DNA from: Carposina sasakii
Taxonomy: Eukaryota; Arthropoda; Insecta; Lepidoptera; Carposinidae
Direction of reading: 5' to 3'
Assembly: GCA_014607495.2 (NCBI GenBank)
Contig: CP053152.1
Span: 11,515,899 to 11,579,898, forward strand
Length of the DNA: 64,000 bases
Shown here in pieces: positions 11,571 through 22,389 of the stretch. The notes beneath the pieces were generated by a model. That model did not search any database and was not told the origin of the DNA. It worked only from the letters and a program-made list of their open reading frames with translations. Positions within the stretch are counted from its first letter, which is position 1. Each line of letters opens with the position of its first letter. The translations under genes and the position numbers were made by a program.

Positions 11571-12747
11571 GGTAAAGAATAATAATATCAATTTTTCGTG
11601 GAGCACGAAATACGTAAACTGTCTTCATTATTTACATAAACTTAGCGAAAGTTCTCGAATGTAATTACAGGGGCGTCACCTGTGAACGAGGTCTGTATGC
11701 AAATCTGCGTGGATCGGAAATTTTCTGCACCTTATAATAAGAATGCGAAAGTGTTCGCGAGGGCCGATCCTCCGATAGCGCCTCAGCTGATAAAGCCCTC
11801 CCAATTTCCGCGTGTTCATAAGTTCGAATAACATTTAGGGGTGAAAATATTGGGCACAACTAATTTATTTACTTGGCATGGGATGTGAAAATGAAGGTGC
11901 GTGCACAATATATTTTAATAACGTGCTCTCGTGAGAGTTGCGGCCCCGTGATATGGATAACGAAGTTGAAAATGCGTATTTTTACTTCGCATTGTAATTT
12001 TAAAGAGGGAAATTTTAACGATATAAATTTTTGTTAGGCATATTACCGGTATGATTAGAGAGAGGAATATTTGATGTTGTATGAGGGTTACTTGGAATAT
12101 GGTTAGTAATTTTAAAAATATTTTCAACAAGCCAAATTAATCTTGCCAATTTTTATTGATATGTAGGTGGCTAATGAAGATTTTATTTAGATATATCTTA
12201 TCGTTATTCTAATTAAGATACATATTTAAAGTACGGAAACTAATCAACAAACATTCATTTGTGTACGAAATCTTTGGCTCCAACTTAAAATAACGTAATT
12301 TTTAATAAGCTTTTCGTCCTTTTTCTTTGATCTGATATCAATCAGTCTTCATATCATCTTCAAATCGTTCCACCCTAAGAAGGCCACTAACATTGGCGCC
12401 AATGTCTATGTAATTCGAACACCAATTCATACATTTCCTTTTAGTGCCATTCAAATTCTGTCTTGGTTTGGGAAGTCACGGCCGTGCAGGCAGGTCGTGC
12501 CACGCAGTTTCGTTTAAGTTAATTTTGTACCACAAACAAATTGACAAAGTTTAGAGCGGGGCATATTTCTTCATGACCTCTCCCCCCTTCCCCCCTGCTG
12601 ACAGATTCCCGCAAGGCGGAAATTAAATTTCACATCCGAACAAGAGTGAAGACTCACAACACGTGTCTAGAGATGCGACTCCGCGAAGGATAAAGATTGA
12701 TTACAAATTGCGCGTAGGAAATGTTAATTTGATTATATGAGCTGACG
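11571..12747. other. Non-coding DNA
   Basis: AT-rich with short GC-richer patches (11670-11830, 12460-12620). Small open frames have no recognised product. Confidence 0.55.
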
Positions 12748-13713
12748 GGTCATTACACATGATGTGTGTCATGTATGTGTATATGTCGTGGCCATATCGT
12801 AGATTTAATCATTTCATGAAATGGTCGCATTTCATGAAATGAGGCAAATAAGAAATAAGAGGCAACCAGGGACCGGCCTGTTAGGGCCGCCGGCTGGCCC
12901 GAGGAGGGCGCTCCCAGCGGGCTTAACAAGTCCGCTGCGGACGCGCGTGGAGGTGGGGCCGCAGAAGAAGAGGAGTGCCGGTATTACGGTGCACCGTTCT
13001 CCCTATCTTCTGCAGCCGTGGAGGGATCGCAGGGAGAGTGGCGTGTTGGTATTACGGTTCGCCATTCTCCCTACCCCCAGCGAGCTGGCGGGGCCATTCC
13101 GTCGAAACGGCACTGATGGGGCCGCAGAGGAGGAGGCATGTCGGTATTGCGGTGTGCCGCTTGCCCTATCCTCTGCGGCCGAGGTGTGGTCGGTGGCAGA
13201 ACCACAGACCTGATCTGCTACCACGTACCAGTTATCTGGTAGCCATGGCCTCCTAGTAGCAGACTCGGGGGGAGTCTGCTATAGTACTACTGGAGGCCAA
13301 GGAAGGAAGCACACCTTACCATCTGGTGCGCCCATCGTGGAGGGCCTTCGGGCTTTCGCGATGGAGCCGCTTGCGGGCGGCTGCCGCCGGCGGGGTCGCG
13401 GATGTGTGCGAAAGCGTTCCCGTAACCCCGTCACAGGCGGTGAGGAGGAAGATGGGGGGGTTTTTAGTGGGTTAAAAAATAGCAAAAAATCATACCGTTA
13501 CCATAAATAAGCTCTTACCTCATTCTGGATTTTATGGACACCCTAATATACGATTCGGCCAAACGTGGATGACAAAATCGTGAAATGTAGACGATTTAAT
13601 AATCTGGTCAACTTGAATTGGCCACTTCATGAAATGCGACCATTTCATGAAATGCTCAAATTTACGATATGGCCACGACATATACACATACACCACACGT
13701 CATGTGAATGAGA
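12748..13713. mobile_element. Composite DNA element with long terminal inverted repeats
   Basis: The left arm (about 12751-12841) and right arm (about 13623-13712) are inverted copies. Both contain gtgtatatgtcgtggccata followed by tcgta and two palindromes spaced 18 bp apart: CATTTCATGAAATG at 12810-12823 and 12828-12841, and again at 13641-13654, with a one-mismatch version at 13623-13636. Paired subterminal palindromes could be transposase binding sites. The interior holds a GC-rich block that looks like a separate LINE-type insertion. No transposase is present, so the element is non-autonomous. The exact ends and the TSD are uncertain. Confidence 0.65.
12862..13480 (+). mobile_element. GC-rich insertion, probable R1-clade LINE 3' end
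   Basis: This strongly GC-rich block ends in gggggggtttttagtgggtt followed by an A-rich stretch, which resembles the 3' ends of insect R1-clade LINEs. It includes three imperfect copies of a segment starting tgccggtattacggtgc (about 12976, 13044 and 13139). Open frames of 93 and 130 codons run through it but show no RT, endonuclease or zinc-knuckle pattern, so I treat them as by-products of high GC. The class call rests mainly on the 3' terminus. Confidence 0.45.
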
Positions 13714-14039
13714 TCAATTCTTCGATATGGCCACGAAATATGCATTTCAATTATTTGATGAAATTTGTATTAGGGAATTACATTTAAAATATCCTGTATC
13801 GTACTAATGCGGGACTACATTAGCTGCATCGTCTTTCGTGTATGGCAAAATAAATAAAGTATGGCGAAGTAATCTAGCAACAATATTTAGCTTAAACAAT
13901 GTTTAAATTGTTTTGAAATAACTCCTTAGATCCACGTAGAAATGAAAACATTTCAGCAAATAGAAACCCTACAAATACTCCACCAATAAAACTACAGCTA
14001 CATCTATGCACCAAATCCTTATAAACGAGAGCAGACCAA
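13714..14039. other. Non-coding DNA with an extra copy of a terminal motif
   Basis: AT-rich. At 13731-13750 lies tcgatatggccacgaaatat, close to the inner part of the neighbouring element's terminal repeat. It may be a remnant of a second element. Confidence 0.5.
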
Positions 14040-14600
14040 AACTAATCCGCGCGTTCTATCAAAATTGCAATTAAAAGCCCATTTACGGCGGCGGCCTGAG
14101 ACAGACCTGGGGTCACTCCAGAGGACGCACGAATTGGCCATTAGCGGGCGCTTCGGACCTTGTTTACACCGCGCTTGTCCTAATGACGACCTTTGCTCTG
14201 CTTCCCTTCGTTAAGGCGAGCGAAAACCTCGCACTAAAAGGCACCGGACCCGCAGAGACGCGCGAAACAAAAGTACCGCAACCGCCGAGAGGGACAGGGA
14301 CAAAGGGTGATAGCTTTCGGATTAATACCCGTGTACAGTGGCCGTTAAAAGGCTAGCCGGTCGCGGGCGCCGGGCAGCCAGGGTTAACAAGGTTATTACG
14401 GGATCATCCCCGGTAACCGCTGCCGTAAAAGTGTTAATTATGTTAGAGAATTGCGTTATTTACGCATGACGCGACGTGTATGGTGGAAAAATTAAGTTTG
14501 TCGCCCGATGGCAGCGGTTTGCGCTCGGTAATTATGCATAATCAAATCAGATGCTCATTTTAAATCTATTAATTTTAGGCAGATTCATCTCATTCATTAA
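14040..14600. promoter_or_regulatory. Candidate conserved regulatory block
   Basis: Unique GC-balanced DNA with no match to repeats in the window. It carries homeodomain-like cores such as gccattagcgggc, ctaatgacg, gtgttaattatg and ggtaattatgcataatc, the last also containing an octamer-like ATGCATAAT. The texture resembles insect conserved non-coding DNA. Function is inferred only. Confidence 0.3.
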
Positions 14601-15221
14601 TGGATACATCGATTTTGAGTTCATTAGCTTTTCAATAGCGGCACCGTTGGCCGCTTCTAGCCAATAATAAACATGAACAATAAAAAACTTTGAAACTCCG
14701 TCGAATCCTAATGGACTCCATTGACATAAATGTTTTATTCAATCTGAGCCCGCGCCAAAACAAAAAAGTATGTTCTGATCATTATGAGTTCGAAAAAGTT
14801 TTAGTTAGAATCAGTTCAAGTGGATCGACGTTTTGAATAAATACTTTAGTCACTATACGAGTATAATGATCATTCAGAAAAAAGTCTTAAGTAGACATCT
14901 TGTATACTTTCTCTGAAATCTCCATAAGTCCTTTTCAAAACACCTAAGTATCTTGTTTACTTTACTTGTAAGCCTGACTCAAATACAAGATAATGCAAAA
15001 AAATACTGTCATTCAATTTCGTTTTATTTGTCTAATGTGCGTTCCTACATTTCTATTTATTACATTGTATTTGTTTAAGGCTACGAGATCCTTAAAGAAT
15101 AACAAACATAAAATAAATAAATATTGCACAGACTTTCAGTCATGTTTACAATACAAACACTACTCTCCCGTAAGCATTTAAGTTGATTAGCAAGAGCGCA
15201 CCGCGTGTGCTAATCTTTACT
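14601..15221. other. AT-rich non-coding DNA
   Basis: No gene or recognisable repeat. A 62-codon frame at 14993-15181 is not recognised. Confidence 0.55.
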
Positions 15222-15754
15222 TCCTTACTATATATAATAATATTATAAATGCGAAAGTAACTTTGTCTGTCTGTGTGTTACGCAATCACGCCTAGACTAC
15301 TGAACTGATTTAAATGAAATCTAGTACAGAGATAGTCTACTTTTTAATACAAAAAAGGGATGTAAGGGGTTGAAATAGGGGATTAAAATTTGTATAGAAA
15401 TTATGTCATTTTTTAAGCTAGAAGTTTAAAACTAATTTTTTAGGCTTTTGATTAGATACAAATTAATACGACATTCAAAGTTTGTAAAAAAATACCCTAA
15501 AGGGGGTGAAAATAGGGGGTGAAAGATTTTGTGTAATGACTTCGGCAAAAAGCAGAGAGCGCGGAAGAATATTATAGCAGCGTAAGCTGTTGGTTTGGGA
15601 TGAATGTACGATGTCCCACAAAAGAGCAATCGAAGCACTAGATCGCACAATGAAAGATATCAAAGGCAACCAGGGTATCAATTAGCCTAAAAAAATTAAA
15701 ATGCTGCCGAAACTCACTATTTCACGCGGACGAAGTCGCGGGTAACACAGCTAG
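15222..15754 (+). mobile_element. Non-autonomous Helitron-like element
   Basis: The 5' end is tccttactatatataataat followed by attataaatgcgaaag. Inner segments include tctgtctgtgtgttacgc and actgaactgatttaaatg. The 3' end has a hairpin (cgcggac-gaa-gtcgcg, 15725-15740) about 10 bp before a terminal CTAG at 15751-15754, next to a T. A 5' TC, a 3' hairpin plus CTRR end and a following T are the marks of Helitrons, and this family is very common in Lepidoptera (compare the published Lep1 group). Length is about 533 bp with no Rep/helicase. The 5' flanking base is T, not the expected A. Confidence 0.7.
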
Positions 15755-15839
15755 TTCACTATAAATCCAAGCATTAGGTAAAAGCGTTTATTACTTAAGT
15801 TCCGTAAAACCCTTATCCCATAACGTTAATAACACAATT
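15755..15839. other. Short AT-rich spacer
   Basis: No feature seen. Confidence 0.5.
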
Positions 15840-16330
15840 ACTATAAATCTATCATCGCTGAGCAAACACGGTCTGAATCTCGGCCTAAGCTAATACATTT
15901 CGTCCACCCGTATTCATACTTAACGACCAGGGTACTAGTATTTGCTGAGCACACACGCGGCGCCCGCACGAGCGCAATATAGCCGGCAAGACGCCCGACC
16001 CGACCCCGGGCCTACCCGAGAGGACAGTAATTACGGCAGGCAAATTAAGCAGTAAGGGGCCCACTCGACCCCACACGGCCCGTGTCCATCTTTGTACCGC
16101 CGGTTTATTTTAGGTTATTCCTCGTCTTATTACAATGTAGCCTCCCCTGCGGCGCGCTCACCTCCGAAACTGATTTCGCCCGGCATCAGAGTTTCATTAC
16201 GGTCTGTCGAAAACAATCCACTCTAAATATCTATTCTTGGGCGCGCACTGCGGAATTACATTAGTCTGAGGTGGCGAAGGCTCGACTCAATTTGTTTGGC
16301 CGTAATAACCTGCGCTATCAGGTTATAACA
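15840..16330. promoter_or_regulatory. Candidate regulatory GC-rich block
   Basis: Unique, GC-rich segment between repeats with short open frames on both strands (15885-16076 minus, 16082-16264 plus). None is recognisable. It could be a conserved non-coding element. No splice-site pair supports an exon. Confidence 0.25.
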
Positions 16331-17637
16331 AATGAGCTATTGTGAGGGCAAATCGCAGGAAAACGTTTTCGCACTGTCTGCTCGATTTTGGAGCTAGTTT
16401 GTGAATATGTGATTCCGCCTCTGGGTTTATGAATAATGGGGATCGTAGATTACAATAAAACCATTTGTTATATTGACAAGTTTATTCGATGCGTTTATTT
16501 TACTGTGCGGTCGTGATTTAAACATTCGTAATTTACCTATTTCTAAATAGTTTTCCTTCGAGTTTAAAACGTTTGAAACACGCGAGATGTCGTGAACTCT
16601 TAAACACCTCCTACAACATGCGAGTCTCGTACGTTCCCGAAGGCTTTAAAAGGCGAACCACTTTTCACAATAGAGCCCCAGTCCCTCGAGATTTACGAGC
16701 AAATATTATTTGTCCATTAAAAAAATCAACAAGCAGTGACCATACTTGAGCGGTGGTTGGTCACAAAGCACCTCGTTAGTACAGTCATCCTTGAAGTTTA
16801 ACACATTCTTGTGCCGTAAACTCGCTTTTGTTGAACTTTAGGAGCCGCTTGATGTTACTTTAAATAGGATTGACTGTACGTACGTGCCGCTTGTCACACA
16901 CTTCAGCCCATCGGCCCTTCCTAAATAATGAGGACCCTTGCGCATTATGGATGTGCAAGTGACTTCGGGAGTAGGTATTATGACGTCATTAACATGTTGA
17001 CAATATAGGTAGATGTAAGCCAGAGCGGTTTGTTAATAATTATGCAGAAACCCGCAGATGTCGTCCAATTTTAGATGTATCTAATTAGTAATTTAACTTT
17101 TATATAGATCGAGTCGTGAGTATTTAATATCACCATAGCCTGAATCTCAGTTTAATATAATGAATTATCTATACATTGTCTTATTCACTCCATTACGGTC
17201 TTATAAAGTTAAAATTTATAAAATTTTATTATACAACTGTTCTATTTAGGTACATAAGATTGATTGAAAAAAAAACCTGACTACAAAATGTAAACTTACC
17301 CTGAAAACAAGAAACTATATTAGGGCTGTAAAATAGCATTACTAGGGCTGCGGTTAGTCCTATAATAGTCGTATAGATGCATCCCCAAGACATGTCTTAC
17401 GACTGAGACATCCCACGCCTTGTAGAGGTCCTTACAATAGAAACTTGATTGTGATAATCAAATCTCTATACCATATATGAAAGGATCCCTAACTAGGAAG
17501 GCTCGTTGGGTTGTATTAATTAATTAAATAATTGTTGGGTTAAGGTCTGATTATTTTTAGGCTGCTTGAGCTTAGATCTTTGCATAGCAGTGACAAATAT
17601 TATGAGCTACTTACAAAAGTTCCTAAAATCCCCTTTT
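16331..17637. other. Non-coding DNA
   Basis: Mixed composition, with no gene. The patch at about 16780-17000 is GC-balanced and unique. Confidence 0.55.
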
Positions 17638-17998
17638 AAAAGGTCTTATAAATGATGTCAAGCAGTGTTGGCAACCTAGAATGATGCGCTGATCGTACCA
17701 GGGGCGTAAAATTATCGTACCTGACGTCGTAAGGTCGTTAATTATTAATAAAATAGATATTATTACGAACTTATTTTAGCCGCTCGCTGCGAATTTTATG
17801 ATTTTCACATGGGTACATTGCGAACAAATGGCGCGATCTTACAAAAAGAAAATGGCAAAGTTGATCAGTCGCATGTGACAAAATATAATATTCAACGAGC
17901 TATATATGATTGAACGAAACTATCGAAATCCATTACAATTCGTTCCGATAATGAATCGCAATCCATCGTTTTCAAAAGGTCTTATAAATGATGTCAAG
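17638..17998. mobile_element. 311-bp insertion flanked by a 25-bp direct repeat
   Basis: The 25-nt sequence beginning aaaaggtcttataaatgatg occurs at 17638-17662 and again, identical, at 17974-17998. Between them lie 311 bp that match no other family here, beginning cagtgttggcaacctag. A perfect long direct repeat around a unique segment fits a target-site duplication made by target-primed insertion, or a local duplication. No poly-A or simple-repeat tail marks either end. Confidence 0.5.
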
Positions 17999-20283
17999 AC
18001 ACAACGCATCTACAACGTTTTACGTAGCTCATATTCCTAGCACATGCTACAAAGATGTTTGCGCTACGAAAAGGCATAGTCATTGTGTCCATTAAGGCGA
18101 CATTTATGTTGAAACGGAGACAGAATGCAGAGCCACCTGGTGTTGAGAATTATAGGCTCGTTTCTCGGTTCAGAGCATACCGCGTGGTTTGGGTTCATAA
18201 AAATCTATTTATCTACGGTAAGAATGTATTTTTGAAAGCTAAGAATAAATCCTTTATTTTATATAGTGCATTTTTAACACTTCTATTAGTGACTCTATCT
18301 AGATCTATATGACTATAGCTAGATGTGAGCGGTTATCTGGTCAATATTATACTGGGTTTTGGTGTCAAATCGGTTGTATACAGAATATCACTACACTGTT
18401 AAACACATACTTTTTTTGCCTTCTCTCTATAGACCTAATGTCCAAAATAACATATGCTACTTATTATCAAGATAGCACACATATAACACTAAACAATGCA
18501 TTATAACAGTATTTAATGTTGTAAAACAAAAAGGTAATTCAGAAAAAAGTACCAGCACCTCATAAGGCATAAGGCATTAGTCACCAAATTAATATAAATA
18601 AGGGTAATGCAGCCGGTGAGCGAGTGGGTCGTTTCGCGCTCCACTGCTCCCGGGCAGATCCTGCGAGAGATATCTTTTAAACGGCTCCTTTGTGAGGAAT
18701 CTATCGGCGGGAACTAGGAAACTATGGGTTTGGATAGGCGATATAGACGTAACACCTTTCAAAATTGCTTTATTGATATTCTAAATAAATGAAAACAAAA
18801 TCCTCCCTGGATCCAGTCGAATATCAAAGTTAAATTAGTTCTGCTGGTTTTTTTTCTCGAAACTCATCAACGGAACTAAAGGCCATGCTCTTTTATAATT
18901 ACAAGAAAGACTGGCTAACACTTATATAACAAGAAGGGGCATAACAACATTGTCGCCTCATTATAGCACACAGATTATAAACACAGCTGCGTTTCCAAGA
19001 ACAAGGAAGCCAGAACTGCAGGATTAGGAAGGAGGTGCTACAGCCACGTTTTGTAACCGGGGCCAAATACGCTCCATGCCTAAAATGCCACGAGCCTTGC
19101 ATGTTCCTTCTAAGGTTACTGTATAAGTGGGCAGACTCCTTTATGGTAGGTATCCTGCGCGGTATTAACTCAGCAGAAGCGTCTCCAAATTTTCGCAGTT
19201 CCGTCCCGGGCGCCGTTTGTCTCCGGCGCACCTCCGCGTCCGATTTATGGCACAGTTTTGTGAACTCTTAACCGTTACGTGATCTGCTTCCGGCCGATTT
19301 ACGAGTTTCCCGGGAAAACTTCCGCCTATACTTTACGACTCATCCCGCCTGGCCCAATTTGAATGCCGATTGTCTTACTCGATAGCTTTTTAGTGGGTTT
19401 AACCATTTATTTTTGGCAGTTTTAAGTTTGGTTGTAAAGTTGATGTGTGATGATCTGATTGGGATAATTGGTTGTGGCCGTGAGTCATGATTCAAATAGT
19501 ATTTACAATACTTTTGATCTATTTATATCTATCTGCCATGTATTGTTCTGAATTTCCCGCAAAGCATTCCCATGATTTTTGGAGCAATTCGAAGTAAAAG
19601 CTGATGACCCAAACAAAAGCATGTCCTAACAAAATAGAGCCTAAATAATTAGAAATAGGAAAGCTCCCATTTCGACTATCAGAACAGAAAAAAAACTTGT
19701 TTTGTTGTGTTTAATTAAAAATAAATTTTATACGGTAAGATTGTTATGTATAAATCATATATTACATATAGGTTAAGTTTGTGACCGAGAAACAAAACTT
19801 TTTAGATACATTTGCAAGAAAAAACATATTTTTATATTACCGTTCCTATACCTATATACATAAAACAAATACAGCTAGTAAATTTACACTTTCCAATATT
19901 TACCTCAACATTTAATTTACCAATTATCAACAGATTCTTTCAGTTCAAACCTATAAGATGCAACGACGACCAAACTGGGAGCACACTGGCCGACCCTCGG
20001 TCATCCATGGGCATCGCTATTATTATTTATTGACTCGCTGCCGGATTCACTTTTCACTTCTCCCCTCGAAACTCGCAAACAAATCGGAACAAGTAATTAT
20101 TAAGAATACTGCAAATAAGACAGCCCCAGGGCAGTTTATTGGACAATTTGTGAAGGCATGCGTAATTGCGTATATTTTTGGGTTCATTTGTATGGACCCA
20201 AATTAGTAGGTATACGCAGTAGATGTATATGTAGCTATAATGTACTGTACTATATTGGCAGTAGTATATTATAATATATGTGT
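17999..20283. other. Non-coding DNA with a GC-richer unique block
   Basis: About 18990-19390 is GC-richer and unique, possibly regulatory. The rest is AT-rich. Open frames of 60-110 codons on both strands overlap each other without recognisable domains. Confidence 0.5.
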
Positions 20284-20564
20284 AATATCTATGGAGCTTG
20301 TGCCGCTTGGTGCCGGCAGAGTAGAATTCGTACCACCCCATGTCTGCTCGTGGGTATCGTACGAGGCGATTAAGGGTTTCCAGGAGGTGGGCAGCAGCGC
20401 CTCCCGTGTTGACAACATAGTCCAAACAAACTGCGGTCACCAACCCGCCTGCCCAGCGTGGTGACTATGGGTAAATACCCCCCATGGCAGTCTTGTGGCG
20501 TGCCCTGGGGGAGGCCTACGTCCAGCAGTGGACTGCAATAGGCTGATAATGAATATCTATGGAG
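20284..20564 (+). mobile_element. SINE family A, full-length with 13-bp TSD
   Basis: The SINE body (20297-20551, 255 bp) is flanked by perfect 13-bp duplications aatatctatggag at 20284-20296 and 20552-20564. It begins cttgtgccgcttggtgccgg, has a middle with gtgggtatcgtacgaggcg, and ends gtggactgcaataggctga plus a short TAATG tail. Its last 53 nt match the minus-strand LINE 3' end at 80-135 with two differences, so it probably uses that LINE for movement. The head source (tRNA, 5S or other) could not be identified. The 129-codon minus frame and the 74-codon plus frame here are SINE sequence. Confidence 0.85.
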
Positions 20565-20644
20565 ATTATTAGGGGCTAGAAGTATAGACGGTATCTTTCC
20601 ATTTTCTATTACCTAATTTTAAACTAAATTAAGCACATGCACTT

Positions 20645-20710
20645 GATCATCGTCATTGCAGCGATAAGAGATCTACTGCTGAACCTAGGCCGTTCCCTAC
20701 GGCGCCAAAT
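20645..20710 (-). repeat. LINE 3'-tail fragment
   Basis: gatcatcgtcattgcagcga followed by a 'tactgctgaacctaggcc' line resembles the 3' end of a LINE related to, but distinct from, the one at 80-256 (minus strand ...QQW... style end). It is short and decayed. Confidence 0.4.
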
Positions 20711-21954
20711 GCTTTATTATTATTTATTTCTCTGTATAGATATAGATTGCCTCATGTAAATTGCCCTGAAATCAATCGAGCACAATAGTCCGTGTAACAA
20801 GTCGTGCTCTGTCGAATAGGTCGTGTTATTTCGCGCGTGAGAACACTACGTCTTTCGGCGCAAATGGTCGGGAAGTTAGTGCGGAGCTGCAGGTTCAATC
20901 GGCCGAGTGCCTCTATCTGCTTCCTGGGATACAGATACAATAAATATTTTGTGTTTGAATAATATATAAAAGATTTCTCACTATTTTTGTATTGTTGACA
21001 GCTAGGTGAGAATGAAAATGTAATTACAGAGAAAAAGAGACACCAAAATACGAACAGTAGAGTTAATACGTATCAAGATAGAAATTAGTATAAGTAATAA
21101 TTTAAATTTTTAACTTATTTAATTATAAACCAATAAGCAAATTAAGACACCATTACTATAAAACTATCAGAAAATTAATCACTAATTTATACTTCGCCAG
21201 AAACTAGAATCTTATCGATACTAGAAGCGGCTCTTACTATCGGAACTCGAATATCGCATGTCTGCGGTGGGCTCGGAATTAATACCGAGGTAATAAGGCT
21301 GCTGACTTCTAGCGAGAATCCAGCCTTGTTATTAGATCTTGCACGAGAATTTACATGTTCGAAACATTTTAGAATACCTGTTAGGTTGAAAACTCGATTT
21401 AATATATGTAAGCTCATTGTACTCGTAGCTATATAAAAACCCGTGTTTTCTTACAAGTTTACTTACTTTGTTTACTTGCAAAATATGAACAAAGAAGGTT
21501 AAAGCAACTTGTTTTGAACATTTAGGCAGACATTTTTTTTTTTCAAGTAAAAAAGAATAATGTGTGGTAATAATATACATGATAGTACCTATATTAGGTA
21601 CATAAATTGTCCAAATCTCGTATAATGGGGCCTAAATAATTTAAAAGCTACTTAATTTATGTCTAAAATATATAATTATGCACTTTTATAAAAAAAATCT
21701 ATATAAAACTGCACCTAGGCCTGCTAGCAATTAATTACTTGGGTCCATTCTCCTCAGGCAAACTTTTAGTTGTAGTTAAATACCGTGGTACATAATATAT
21801 TAGGTAACGGGAGTCAGGCGCTCGGCACTAATGCAAGCAGCGCCGCCGGATATGAGATAGTTTGTCAGTGCTTGCGCTTTTACCTATAAAGCTCTGGCCA
21901 AAGAAGTATGGTTGCAGTGGATGTGATATATTTTTTCAGATTTTTTTCTACCCA
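20711..21954. other. AT-rich non-coding DNA
   Basis: No gene is supported. A GC-balanced patch lies at about 20755-20940. Confidence 0.55.
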
Positions 21955-22070
21955 CTTATCACTGGTCCTTTACATCTGTCCCCTCTTTAGTTAACGTGGC
22001 TATGGTATCTTCTTTGTGATCCTAAAGTTCTGGCTTCCTCATTTCGGGAACACTAAATTATTGCTAATCG
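21955..22070 (+). repeat. Family C fragment
   Basis: tttacatctgtcccctcttt, gtggctatggtatcttcttt and tgatcctaaagttctggc in series match the copies at 35341-35785 and 58604-58740. It supplies an undisturbed version of the site where the 35.4 kb MITE inserted. Confidence 0.55.
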
Positions 22071-22134
22071 GATATAATGAACGGTGATATCTTGATATTC
22101 CTATCTCAAAAAAGCGATAAATAGAAAGGATATT

Positions 22135-22389
22135 TTTTATAGCATGCAATCTTGGTACAGGCATGTAAAGCGACGGGATGTGTGCATGAGTGTGGATGGA
22201 CATAAAGGAAGAGGTAGACCAAAGAAGTGTTGGATGGACTGTGTGAGGGAGGATATGCGTGTGCTGGGAGTGAGCAATGAGATGACGGATAATAGGGATG
22301 AATGGAAGCAGGGTACATATTGCGCCGAGCCCAAATAAATGGGAACAGGGCAGGAAGATGATGATGATGATGATGACTTTTATAGCATG
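22135..22389 (+). mobile_element. 5'-truncated RTE-like LINE with 12-bp TSD
   Basis: The inserted DNA (22147-22377) encodes the C-terminal end of a LINE polyprotein: SWYRHVKRRD, then GRGRPKKCWMDCVREDMR, ending DEWKQGTYCAEPK and TAA at 22336-22338. A short 3' UTR and a (GAT)n tail follow. Perfect 12-bp duplications ttttatagcatg flank it at 22135-22146 and 22378-22389. The apparent ATG at 22144 belongs to the duplicated target, so it is not a real start. Compared with the usual family, a few residues are missing between RRD and the GRGRPKK motif. Only about 65 codons remain of a protein normally near 1000 residues, so the copy is dead on arrival. Confidence 0.85.

Noticed and set aside
12821..13213. 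130-codon open frame in the GC-rich block
   Set aside because: It begins inside the palindromic terminal repeat and runs through a GC-rich LINE-type tail with internal repeats; a high-GC frame is expected to stay open.
20054..20443. 129-codon minus-strand frame
   Set aside because: Mostly antisense SINE A sequence plus AT-rich flank.
22353..22377. Independent GAT microsatellite
   Set aside because: It is the 3' tail of the LINE insertion and lies inside its target-site duplications.
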